A stretch of DNA of 64,000 nt from Gordius sp. MW1. Taxonomy: Eukaryota > Nematomorpha > Gordioida > Gordea > Gordiidae. Within the stretch, counting starts at the first letter, position 1, and the number at the start of each line of letters is the position of its first letter. This document shows positions 23,617-35,332 of this stretch, piece after piece. The stretch lies in contig OZ038528.1 in assembly GCA_964036665.1 (NCBI GenBank), positions 25,097,245 through 25,161,244 of the forward strand. The letters run 5' to 3'. The notes below the pieces were generated by a model. That model saw only the letters and a list, made by a program, of their open reading frames with translations. It searched no databases and had not been told where the DNA came from. A program made the translations under genes and the position numbers.

Positions 23617-24346
23617 AACTTTTGCCCGTTTAGGAGCAGCTGGTCAGCTTAGTTATTTACGTGTTAAACGTATATGGTAATATCAACAGTTAAGAAGTTA
23701 GTGTAAATGGTTACAAAAATATGGGCAAGAAAGACATTTTAGTGTCGCAAAAGCGTATGAAATTGTATATGGCTGGAACAAATATAGGGAAGGATTTTGG
23801 TTTCTCTATTCTATAAGTTCTTTTTAAATCGAGTTAATATGTAAATATTTATACAAAACCTTGGTAACTTTTCTATCTATTTCATCTAACATAAGACAAA
23901 GAAAGTAAATACATTTATTTAAAAAAGTGTATAAAGATATGCTTTTAAACCTTTTATCCTCACATTAGTAAAGTGATTATAATTGAAATATTTATAGATA
24001 TATCATTATTTATACTGTATATAAATAATTCTAGTTTCTTAAAGTATATAATAAAATAGATCTGATTATTAATATGAAAAACTAGTATTTTGCTAATTTA
24101 TCAACTTTTAAAACCACTTTATAAATACTCAACGTCTTTAGACCTTATATTTATAAAATTAACAAGAAATTATTCAAAAGAGAAAGCGCTATTACTGATC
24201 AACTAAGTGTTTTATTGATTCTAAGACTATGAATTGGTTTCTAGGTTTACTATATCATAATAATCTAAATTAATTCTGAATGTAACATATTATAATAATC
24301 AGTAACAAAGCAGCGTTAAATAAAGGAGCTTTAGACGTGAGATAAA
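23617..24346. other. No gene seen; downstream flank of the TGF-beta gene
   Basis: AT-rich sequence past the stop codon of the minus-strand TGF-beta gene. It probably includes its 3' UTR. No repeat was recognised. Confidence 0.45.
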
Positions 24347-25409
24347 CTACTTGCAACCACATTCAGTCACTATAAAATTAATTACATTACTCAAACGGAC
24401 TACTGAATCCTCACTCACGTAAAGCATTGATGCCGCTCTATGCTTAGTTGGTACGCAACGCAAATTGGGTACATTAGGTCTTATTGAATGAAGATTTGAT
24501 TGAATAACTGCTGCTGGTGTGAGACCGGATAATCGTTGAGTGATCGTAGAGCATTTTTCGCTGCAAAAATTGGCGTTTAATTTTTTTGGAGCTATTATAA
24601 ATTTCCATCCTAAATCGTTTTCAAAATCAACTATATAAGGTATTGGTTCACAATTATCACTCGCATCTTCATCAAGACTTCTTCGCGATTTTTTGCCAAA
24701 TTGAAATGGTTTCTGCTTAACGGCGAAAGATAATTTCGGCTTTTGTTTAGAATAAAAAGCTAAATATGACATATTTTGGTGTACATCCGAGCCAAATCTC
24801 GAAACATCTACTAGCTTTATATCGACTGTTTGCTTGTCAGGATTTTGTAATTGATCTTTAATAATGGATGGTAAAATTTCAATATTTATAACTTCTGTTT
24901 GGTGACACGGTTTAGGAGAGATGTGCTGTGAGTGCTCCCGACCATTTATAACATATTTGATATCGAAGGATTCACTAATAGAGGTGCAAGGAATGTTTAA
25001 ATTTAAGTTGACTTCAACTATACCCTTAGGATTGCCTTCATAGACCTTCTTAAATTCTAATTCACATACTGAAGCTTCACAGTGTACTTTGTTTGCTGTA
25101 GAAAATTAAAATCATACTTTGAGCAAAGCATTAAGTATTACCGTAAAGTATTTGGATATCATTAAAACTTCCATTCTTCCAACCCTCTCCATGATCTTCG
25201 CTCTCTAGTGAGTCTTGTACAGTAATATTAGAATTTTGCAAAATGTCTTCTTTGTTACCACCCATAGATTCGTGCAGTCTCACCAATTCCGATGGTATGA
25301 TGACGTTTGCATTGAATACGTCCTTAAAATGCTACAAAAATTTAGATCTATGGAGTTTAATAAAGATTACCTGTAGACCCAAAATTAATATTAAAAAATA
25401 ACACTTCAT
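24347..25409 (-). CDS. TGF-beta superfamily ligand precursor lacking the inter-chain cysteine (3 exons)
   Basis: Secreted growth factor precursor, about 325 residues. Exons in coding order: 25371-25409, 25142-25331, 24347-25095; phases 0 and 1 agree. Exon 1 is a short signal peptide, MKCYFLILILGLQ. Exons 2 and 3 hold the prodomain. A basic site GKKSRR precedes a mature part of about 110 residues with the signature VDFENDLGWKFIIAPKKLNA, then FCSEKC, LRCVPTK, ASMLY and a terminal ECGCK. The family normally has seven cysteines with an adjacent CC pair; here the pair is RC, leaving six, enough for the cystine knot but without the residue that joins the two chains. IIAPKK and ASMLY are closest to the myostatin/activin side, but the region between FCSEKC and RC is divergent, so no subfamily is named. 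The start is the first ATG before the hydrophobic stretch. Confidence 0.88.
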
Positions 25410-25934
25410 GCTAAAATCTTTAGAAAACTTTAGAAATAATCGGAGTTGCAATTATAACCTCTTGCTTCAATCACAAATAATTATATCTTATTTAGATTAG
25501 GGTCTATTTGACAGGTGTATATATAAATATTGGTGTTTGTTTGATTAATGGTATCATCGAATCTTTATATACATTCCGTCAAATATTTTACCGAAATATT
25601 TGCACTCTAATTGTTGAATCTGCTTCTTCAAACAATTACTAAAGGACGCCCAATGAATTATGGGCAAATTTAATACATGTTTGTGTAAATATTATTTTGA
25701 TTTTAATAAGCTGATGGCAGGGATATCAGAAAAATGTATTTCATAATTGACCCCCTACCTATTTAGATAAATTATCTACTTTACAGTTTTTAGTGGTTAC
25801 TTAAGCCCCAGAGCCATAGGTTATATAAATTAAACTACTATAAGTCTAGGTAACTAGGCTAAAATTAAATTAACTTAAAAGGTAAAATAAATAAATACTC
25901 AAGTCATGGAAGCCTCTTCGACACAATTTTTTTT
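25410..25934. other. Upstream region of the TGF-beta gene; no second gene
   Basis: AT-rich. A TATATATA run near 25518-25527 could be a core promoter element for the minus-strand gene, but such runs are common here. Confidence 0.35.
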
Positions 25935-27818
25935 AATTGCTATGCAATTTATGGGCTCGTTTTTTGGTGTCCGTCGTCCGTTACCCTCCCTATCTATTTG
26001 CATTGGGTATATTAGGTTATCGCTTTTTTAAATTAATGCATGAGAAAGAGGTGCCCCACCCCTCATCTCTATCTCCCTCGGTGTGTTATATATAAGATTT
26101 GTTAAATTATCTATTATATAATAAACATAAATAAAAGTTGTTTACTTTTAATTGCTACTTTTAATTGCTATGCAATTTAACTAGTTATATAATAAACATA
26201 GATAAAAGTTGTTTACTTTTAATTGCTACTTTTAATTGCTATGCAATTTAACTAGTTATATAATAAACATAAATAAAAGTTGTTTACTTTTAATTGCATT
26301 TAACTAGTTTTTGTTATATAATAAGCATAGATAAAAGTTGTTTACTTTTAATGCTATGCAATTTAACTAGTTATATAAAAAACATAAATGTTTACTTTTT
26401 AATTGCTATGCAATTTAACTAGTTTTGGGGTTAGAATCCCTGAGTTTTTTTGACTCCTATGATTGTTCTTGTTACTATCATTGATAATAAGAATTTTTGG
26501 CCGTCCGCTGGCTGCTGATTAATGAAAAAAATGACCATTGGCCAAAATGTGAATCGAAATTATTTTTTTCGTTTTTTTTGACTATTTGATTGTTCCTGTT
26601 TCTACCATTGCTATTATGACTTTTTGGCCGTCCGCTGGCTGCTGACCAATGTTATATAATAAACATAAATAAAAGTTGTTTACTTTTAATTGCTATGCAA
26701 TTTAACTAGTTTTTGGGTTAGAATCCCGGAGTTTTTTTGACTCTTATGATTGTTCTTGTTACTATCATTGATAATAAGACTTTTTGGCCGTCCGCTGGCT
26801 GCTGACCAATGAAAAAAATGACCATTGGCCAAAATGTGAATCCGAGTTTATTTTTTCGTTTTTTTGACTATTATGATTGTTCCTGTTACTACCATTGCTA
26901 TTATGACTTTTTGGCCGTCCGCTGGCTCCTGACCGATTGAAAAAATGACCATTGGCCAAAATGTGAATCGAAATTATTTTTTTCGTTTTTTTTGACTATC
27001 ATGATTGTTCCTGTTCCTACCATTGCTATTATGACTTTTTGGCCGTCCGCTGGCTGCTGACCAATGGAATAAAATGACCATTGGCCAAAATGTGATTTGA
27101 AAACTTTTTTTTCGTTTTTTTTTTTGACTATTATGAATTTATATCCACTTTTACCGTGTCCTGGCTGCTGACCAATCGAAAAAAATGACCATTGGTTAAA
27201 ATGTGATTCGAAAATTTTTTGTTTTTTTTTTACTCTTATGAATTTATATCCACTTTTACCGTGTGCTGGCTGCTGACCAATGGAAAAAAATGACCATTGG
27301 CCAAAGTGAGCATCAAAATTTTTTTTCCCGTTTTTTTGGCTATCATTGACTTATAGAGTATCTGTTTGTACTGACCAATAGAGAAAAAGTGACCATTGGC
27401 CAAATTTTTGATTTTTTTAATTAAAAATTGTTCAAATTCAACAAAAAATTTCTCCCAACAATTCTGCAAATTCTTAACATTGTGTTGTTTTATAATATAA
27501 TGTTTGTTAGACCCATAATCACTAAAGGAAAACTAATGTAATACGCAATTAGATGCAAACACTAAATCTAACCCTAACCCTTGCCTATATTACATTTTGC
27601 TTTTATTACATTTTGCCTATAATGAAAAATTTGTATAAATAATTAATTAATCATTAGGCATTTAATACCCCCCTATAGGCTTTCTCGCCCCTTCCCACCT
27701 TTCTCGCCCATACATAGCAAATATGATACATTTATACGAAGTACAGATGAGTCGTCCCCCCTTCCCTTCCCCTCTTCCCTTCCCTTCTCCCCCTTCCCAC
27801 GAGGGCCGAAGGCCCGAG
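25935..27818. mobile_element. Long minisatellite-bearing element, copy 1 (Helentron/DINE-like?)
   Basis: Left end AATTGCTATGCAATTTATGG, right end a perfect hairpin GGGCCGAAGGCCC followed by GAG|TT. Between them are two arrays. At about 26090-26420 a roughly 70-bp unit holds AAAAGTTGTTTACTTTTAAT. At about 26460-27400 a roughly 125-bp unit holds TTTTTGGCCGTCCGCTGG, CTGACCAATG and TGACCATTGGCCAAA; CCAATGG and CCATTGG form a small inverted repeat in each unit. After them come CCCCCCTATAGGC and pyrimidine tracts. The copy at 60150-61669 has the same ends and order. Tandem arrays plus a terminal hairpin recall Helentron-type non-autonomous elements; this is inference. No coding capacity. Confidence 0.8.
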
Positions 27819-29143
27819 TTATTCATAACCAATTGAAACAGGAATTTTATGATCAAATCACTTTGGCATAAAAGTAGTCTTAAGTGGCTTCAGCTATAAA
27901 GTTACTAAACATTAAGTCAAATTGAATTGGGGTTTTAAAATATTGAATATTCAAGACCTGCTTACTGTTCAATACCAGATTTTTGATTTCTTTCTGATCT
28001 AATGTTAAATTCGTGAGATAGTGCCTGATTTTTGCTTCATAAATAATATTTGTTTTACATAAAAAATTAAACTTAGAAACATTTAATAAAACATAATTTT
28101 TCCTATCAATAATCAAAATATGTTATTTTAACGGAGATAAACTAGCAAAACTGATAACTGTTTTAAGGGTGGAGTTAAAAGCACTATTGCTTGGGACGCA
28201 TTTCAAAATCATAGTCAACTTATTATGAAAATCTGGTTATAGATTCTCAATTTAAAATGTTTCACCCGCGCCACATTAAAATAAACTTTATAGGAAAGTT
28301 AAAAAAGAGTGTTACTTGATGACTGTGTAGGTGAGATAGCATAAAATAAAGACTCGGGTAAATTTAAAGAATAGAAAAAACATTATTAAAAATAACTTAT
28401 TCACTTAAAGATTATGAGAAATTATACCGAAAATGGTCTTATATATACCTAAGAAACTTAATAAATTATAAAGCCAGGTTAACCATTTTAAAATGGACCA
28501 AACTTTAATCAAAGCCGTCTTTAACTTTTCTGTCAAATCCATCACTTTTATTAAACTATTCCCCTAGAGTGTAAGATAACAACTTTGGTTTTATAAGTCC
28601 CAAACTTTACATTATATAAGTAATTAATACATTTGATCCTACAATTTTTAGAGCTAAATAACCTATGTCCGATATAATGACGACTAGCTTCTTATTCCTA
28701 ATGTGACAAATACCAAATGTTTAAAAAGCCCTAAAATTTATGGGAGTGGCGAATACCAATATTTTGACGCAGTTTTATAAGTGTTTAAGTAAATCTTCCT
28801 CCTATTTTATAAAATACGCTAATGCTTTCTTGCCAAAGTGGTGGATTAGAAAATCACTAGAAGGGTCGGGACTCTTGAAAAAGTATTTTTTCTTTTCTTA
28901 AAAATTGTTTAATTCACGGCTAAAGATAAAGGGTATTAGTTGTTATTCGAAGATGCAAAATGTATAAACAGATAAAGACTTAATTCCCATTATTTATGTG
29001 TAAATACTGAGACATCCTAATGGCCACATTCGTTTTAGTTTATAATTTATATATAGTTTACGTCGGTATAAGAATATTAGCTCAAAGTTTTCCTTCATAT
29101 GCGCATAACATTAAATGAGACTGTTCATAATATAGTTTTTATA
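27819..29143. other. No gene seen
   Basis: AT-rich sequence between two repeat elements, with only short unsupported open frames. Confidence 0.45.
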
Positions 29144-31235
29144 TCTTATATATAAAAATGAAACTATGTATGTATGTATGTTTGTGTGTTTGTTTGATTG
29201 TGTTTGTTTGTATCTATGCCACCACCAAATTTGGAAAACTAACAGACCGATTTGGCTCAAAATTTCACAGTTTATTCCCCATACTCTGGAGCATGTTTTA
29301 AGATTTGTTTGAGCCAAATCGGTCCAGTAGTTTTTGAGGGGTCACGTTCTTTTGTTTTATACATTTTGGCACTTAATAAAGACGTCCCTCAAAAACTACT
29401 AGACCGATTTGGCTCAAAATTTCACAGTTTATTCCCTATACTTCGGAGCATGTTTTAAAATTTGTTTGAGCCAAATCGGTCCAGTAGTTTTCGAGGGGTC
29501 ACGTTTTTTTGTTTTATACGTTGGTTTATACGTTTTGACACTTAATAAAGACGTCCCTCAAAAACTACTCGACCGATTTGGTTCAAAATTTCATACTTTA
29601 TTCCCCATACTTTGGAGCATGTTTTAAGATTTGTTTGAGCCAAATCGGTTCAGTAGTTTTCGAGGGGTCACGTTTTTTTGTTTTATACGTTGGTTTATAC
29701 GTTTTGACACTTAATAAAGACGTCCCTCAAAAACTACTGGTCCGATTTGGCTCAAAATTGCATACTTTATTCCCTATACTCCGGAGCATGTTTTAAAATT
29801 TGTTCAAGCCAAATCGGTCCAGTAGTTTTTGAGGGGTTAATAAATTTTAATATACTCTTTACCAAATAATTACATATATGCTTTTTATTCCATATGATAA
29901 AAGATGCTTTGCTTTTCCGTGTAAATTATATTATTGGATAAACTTATTTGGGTTACCCTCGAAAACTACTGGACCGATTTGGCTCAGTAGTTTTCGAGGG
30001 GTCACGTTTTTTTGTTTTATACGTTGGTTTATACGTTTTGACACTTAATAAAGACGTCCCTCAAAAACTACTGGACCGATTTCGCTTAAAATTTCATACT
30101 TTATTCCCTATACTCCGGAGTATGTTTTAAAATTTGTTCAAGCCAAATCGGTCCAGTAGTTTTTGAGGGGTTAATAAGTTTTAATATGCTCTTTACCAAT
30201 TAATTACATATATGTTTTTTATTCCATATGATAAAAGATGCTTTTCCGTGTAAATTATATTATTGGATAAACTTATTTGGGTTATATCTATACTGCGTTA
30301 TGAATATTTTGTTTTTAGTCAATTATTCATAAAGTGTAAGTCTACAGTCATTAGATACACTTAAAAAGTTTCTAGAACAAATAGATTCTCTACACTTATT
30401 TGATACCGAATTTATAACCAATATTTCTATTTAACTAATATGAAAAATGGAAGTAATTCAAATCAATTTAAAGCTAACATTCAAGCGTTGGAAGCTTTTT
30501 CAAAGGTATTTTTATTGACTTATAGATGCATTCAGGGAGATGTGTTTGTTTGTATCTATGCCACCACCAAATTTGGAATATTAACAGACCGATTTGGCTC
30601 AAAATTTCACAGTTTATTCCCCATACTCTGGAGCATGTTTTAAGATTTCTTTCAGCCAAATCAGTCCAGTAGTTTTCGAGGGGTCACGTTCTTTTGTTTT
30701 ATACGTTTTGGCACTTAATAAAGACGTCCCTCAAAAACTACTAGACCGATTTGGCTCAAAATTTCACAGTTTATTCCCCATACTTCGGAGCATCTTTTAA
30801 GATTTGTTCGAGCCAAATCGGTCCAGTTGTTTTCGAGGGGTCACGTTTTTTTATTTTATACGTTAGTTTTTGTTTTATACGTTTTGGCACTTAATAAAGA
30901 CGTCCCTCAAAAACTACTAGACCGATTTGGCTCAAAATTTCACAGTTTATTCCGCATACTTCAGATCATTTTTTAAGATTCCAGTAGTTTTTGAGGGGTT
31001 TATAAACTATGATAATCTAAATCCTCTAAATTATGTTTTTCTAGATCTTCTAATCGAAGGACGGTGGGGTGGAGAGGAGGGACGCATAAAGGATTTATTT
31101 TCATCGTTTATGTAAGTTTTAAAAAATGTAAAAAGTAGAACATATTAATATTAATTGGTAGTTTTTTTCTTATTTAAATTTTCTATTTTTTTAATATTTT
31201 TAATAGGGCAAAACAACGTTTGCCGGGTCAGCTAG
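29144..31235 (+). mobile_element. Non-autonomous Helitron with internal tandem array
   Basis: Starts TCTTATATATAAAAATGAAA after an A and ends with hairpin GGCAAAACAACGTTTGCC, then GGGTCAGCTAG before a T. This is the Helitron arrangement: 5' TC, 3' hairpin just before CTRR, insertion between A and T. The interior holds a TATG microsatellite (29164-29182) and about eight diverged units with a spacing near 150-170 bp. Each unit pairs CCGATTTGGCTC with GAGCCAAATCGG as an inverted repeat and shares GACGTCCCTCAAAAACTACT. No helicase or Rep coding sequence is present, so it depends on an autonomous element. Confidence 0.85.
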
Positions 31236-31407
31236 TTTAATATAATTTTAAAATAGAATGCTTGCACAATCTCACTAATGCTTAAGTATTTTTAGCTTTA
31301 AAATAAGTAGTTTTTTAAATTATGTAAAGTATACAAAATACGAACTTTGCTTTTTCATCATCCTAGTAATATTAAATAACATTTTGTTTATGTCTTAATA
31401 GTGTAAT

Positions 31408-31560
31408 TCCATAAGCGTAGCCGGGGGGAGGGGGCAGGGGTGGGGGCCTAAATGACGAAAAAATGTTTCAATGTAAACCCTTAAAAATCTAAAAAATTTA
31501 TGTTTTGCCCCTCCCTAATTGAACTTTCAAAGGTTTTGCCCCCCCCCCCTAATCCTTTAT
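31408..31560. mobile_element. GCGTAGCC element fragment
   Basis: CATAAGCGTAGCCGGGGGG on the left with a C-run before CTAATCC on the right resembles the hAT MITE at 15734. The right terminal repeat is missing. Confidence 0.5.
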
Positions 31561-33039
31561 TGTTAGGTCTTAAACAAAGTAACTGATATAAATGTTATAT
31601 AGCACCATCAATATTTTAGCTTATAACACTGATTGTCAAATAAAACAAGCCCGACAATATAGGTCAATTTACTATTTTTAAAACTTTTAATAGCAAAGTC
31701 ATTTAGATATATTTACCACTTAGCCTAAATGTCATTATAGTTAGCTATAATGTATTGTATATAATCTATTTTTATAATAGAATTCTTTGTTTTTTAAGGG
31801 TAAATCTATTAAAACATAATTTTACGAATATTGTTAAAGTTAGTCAGCATTTTGAGTAAAAACTATAATATCGATGGTGTTGACAGTATTATGAAAAGAA
31901 TACTATACGTCGCACTTTAATCGAGAGGTAGGAGAAATGTCAGTTTTTAGAAAGTGTCTCAATGATTATTTGTATGCGTAAGAATCCTTGGCCGAGAAGG
32001 CTCCCCCGCCACTAATGAAGTTCTTTTTATTTACTATTGTGCTCATAAAGGTTGAAACCCTTTTCTTAGCTGTGTCCAAAAGCAAATAGACTGCCAAACC
32101 CCGATACACATTTAAGCATCTAGTGTCAAAAAACTACTGTTACCTTGATGATTAAGGTATTCATATAAGATGTATTGGTCCATAATTAGTGATATTTAGT
32201 GTTTTACCATTATATATATGAATGCTATTTTATCAACTTGTTAGAGCATTATTAAAAGTTACAATCATGACTGAGCCGTTTGATTTTCTTCTAACTTTTA
32301 TTTCCTTATAATCTCTATTAGGTGCGTAGCCAAGATTTCTCAAGTGAGGTATTTTTTAAAATTTTTTAAATTTATAATATAATAAAGATGAGAGATGAGA
32401 AAAGTCCAACCCAGGCTTACAAGCGGGCAAGCCATTGTCGTAAAAATAGATCATAACAAGACTCGAGCAATTTGAACCTAATAAGATTTTTAAATAGTGT
32501 ATTTTATTGTTTTTGTATATAACTTTGTCACCTTTTTATTTGATTGTTTAATCTTTATTAATAGTGTATTTTATCTAAAAAAAGTAGAAGTAAATTTAAT
32601 TTTTAAAAAATATATCTAAATTATAGCTAAAAATAAATTATTTGGGCCCTGCATCTTTAATAATTCGGACATGGACGGGTGGACTCATGGAAGAGTTTAA
32701 GCGGGCCCTCGGACGGCAATCTAGTTATAAAATCGGTTTGGCCAGGTTCGGGCACTCTAAAAAGAATGAATTAACTGTATAAAATATAAAACGTTATAAA
32801 AAATTGTCATAAAAGACAAAACTAATTTTTCTTTTGTCTAGTGATTTTTTATAACAAATTTCACCTAAGGTGGAAACATTCCATGAATTGTGAATAATTC
32901 CAATTTATCTATCGATGGACCTAATATTAATTTTAAATACGTTGTTGACTATGGAAAAATTTATTCAGTGGTGCATGGAGTTATTAGGAGACAAAAAAGG
33001 TGGTTCCATTAGGCAGTGGTTTAATAACATTTTATAAGC
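31561..33039. other. No gene seen
   Basis: AT-rich. A GTGCGTAGCCAAGATT motif near 32322 and a GGGCCC-rich patch at 32640-32760 suggest further eroded transposons, but no ends were found. Confidence 0.45.
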
Positions 33040-33061
33040 TGCTAGGGTTTAACACTACCTA

Positions 33062-34610
33062 CGACGATCCCAAGTCCGTGTGCAAAAAGTGGAAGGTTGG
33101 CGTCAGGTCGGAAACCGGCTATAAAAACCAACTCCAATATTATGATAGTTTCAAACACGATTTTACAAGAATAGGCTAGGGCGTTTTCCACAAACGACGT
33201 GCACTGCATACCCCGCCCGTGCAATATGAAAAATACACTAGGGTTATTGCCCAACTCACAACGAAGGCGGTTAAGGAAATTAGTTGTTGAAAAAATGCGA
33301 CTAACGTGCTGGAATGTAGGAACGTTGACGGGGAAGAGCATCGAGGTCCCACAAATGCTAAAAAGAAGAAAGGTACACATCGCCTGCCTACAAGAGACGA
33401 GGTGAAATGGAACCAAAACCCAGGAATTAGGAGAAGGCTACAACTATTCTACAGTGGGTCAATCCTAGAAACGGGGTCGGTATCGTTCTAAGCGAATCGT
33501 TCAAGGACAAGGTGGTGGAAGTCAAGCGTTGTTCCGACAGGCTATGTGGGTGAAGATTGCAGATCAAGGGGGCCTCCTAACCGTTATGTGCGTTTAAAGC
33601 TCCCCAAATTGGGTGTTTGGAATCATAGAAAGACATACTCTTTGATTCATTGGAAAAGGAAATAGAAGGAATAGGACAGGAAGAAAGGCTAATTATTGGG
33701 GCAGATTTCAACGCTCACGCAGGGAATCGTCTCGGGTATAAACGCAATCATGAGGCTATGGGCATGGTCTGAAAAACAAAGAAGGGAAAAAACTTCCAAG
33801 TATTCCAAGATGAAATGGCGATCGTTAACAGCTACTTTCAAAAACGCGAAGATCATATTGTGACCTATAGAAGTGGGAAGCATTTTAGTCAAAATGACTA
33901 TTTGCCTATACGGCGGAAAGATTTATGGAGTATCAAGGATTGCAAAGTAATACCGGGAGAAGAAATCGCTAGGCAACATCGTCCCCTTGTTATGAATCTT
34001 GACAGAAGAAATTCCCGAAAAAAGAAAGGTATATGAACCTCGAATTCGATATGAAAGGCTAAAGGATACGTCGACGGACGAAGAATACATCAAAAAGCCT
34101 CTTCACTTTTGGGTGCAAGGAAGTTGCAAAGAAACGTAGACGACGAATGAGAGACGCTATCCAAGGACATTAAGGAAACAGCTATACGTGTTCTAGGACA
34201 GACCAAAGGAGGCAAAGCTATAGGGAACCATGGTGGTGGGATCAATCGGTCAAAGATTTCATCGAAATAAAGAAAAATCTATATAGACGGTGGCATAAAT
34301 CAAAAAAGTCGGAGGATTATCAAGAGTATAGGGACGCAAAGAGGGCCGCAAAAAGGGCCGTTGCAAAAACGAAGAATGCCGCGTACACCGAGATGGCTAA
34401 CAAACTGGATCATAAAGGGGGCGATAGGCTTATATACAAATTGGCCAAGATAAGGGGGAAGAAAAGTCGCGATGTCGGAGTTATTAAAATTGTCAAAAAT
34501 GAGAAGGGTGAAACCTTATTGAAGCCGAAAGAAGTGATGGAAAGGTGGAAAGGATATTTTAAGAAACTTATGAATATTGCAAATGACGGATTCTCTTCCC
34601 AAAATTGAGC
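33062..34610 (+). pseudogene. Non-LTR retrotransposon (LINE) endonuclease-side remnant
   Basis: Fragments in shifting frames form an APE-type endonuclease. TCWNVGTLTGKS...HIACLQETR (33300-33405) is followed by a TGA where the family has Trp. ADFNAHAGN lies near 33703, VNSYFQKREDHIVTYRSGK from about 33823, then DYLPIRRKDL and CKVIPGEEIARQH. A lysine-rich linker runs to about 34610 with LKPKEVMERWKGYF. Stops and frameshifts show it is dead. The family looks like the RTE/CR1-type LINEs whose 3' end is at 58.8-59.5 kb; the reverse transcriptase core is absent here. Confidence 0.8.
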
Positions 34611-34874
34611 CAAATATAAGTATGGTCGAACTCTTTCAGGAGGGTGAAGTTATGACACAAATGAACAAGATGCAAAAAGGAAAAATGGCCCAGATGGAAT
34701 ACCTATAGAAGCATTGCTCGGATGTCATAAAGAAGGAGTCACCATCATGACGAACCTCCTTAACAAGATATTGAGGAAGAGCGAATAGAGCAAGCACGAT
34801 TATTTTAAAAAGGTCCAACAAAAAGCGTTGAATTAGAATTATAAGATTCGAGCTACATATATATTTGTATCAAC

Positions 34875-35324
34875 CATAGACTAGATAGACTGCTCATGCC
34901 ATACGTTACATATGGTTAATTGTGTGTCAAATTTTCCCCATTTTGAAGAGGGCAATTGGTGTTTTTAACCATATAATTTTGCCCTATAACTGTCAATTTA
35001 CCTTCCTTACTAGTTTGTAAATTAAAACGAACGTAAATTAATTAATATTATACAAAATACCAATTAAAATTGATGGCGCTATATTATTAAACAAACTCTA
35101 ATCACATTTTTTACATTTTTAATTTTTATGTGTTTTTTAAATGATACTTATTTTAAAATGATGTTTTTGATATCTACCCAATTCAATATTTTTTTATTTC
35201 CCATTTTAGGATTATTTTATTTGCGAAAATTTCTATATGATCCCCACTTTACAATGTGCCTCTCAAGATGGCGGAAAAAAGGGTAAACATTTTGTGCGTT
35301 GATAAGCAGTCTATCTAGTCTATG
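34875..35324. mobile_element. hAT-type MITE, CATAGACTAGATAGACTGC family
   Basis: 450 bp with perfect 19-bp inverted ends CATAGACTAGATAGACTGC / GCAGTCTATCTAGTCTATG and a perfect 8-bp target duplication GTATCAAC (34867-34874 and 35325-35332). The interior is AT-rich without coding. Confidence 0.92.
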
Positions 35325-35332
35325 GTATCAAC

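Noticed and set aside
24347..24772. Reading the TGF-beta gene as a single-exon 141-residue protein
   Set aside because: The frame is open further upstream to a splice acceptor at 25096-25098, and two more in-phase exons supply prodomain and signal peptide.
29252..31115. Repeated short open frames reading MAQNFTVYS
   Set aside because: They are translations of the tandem units of the non-autonomous Helitron, not a repeat protein.
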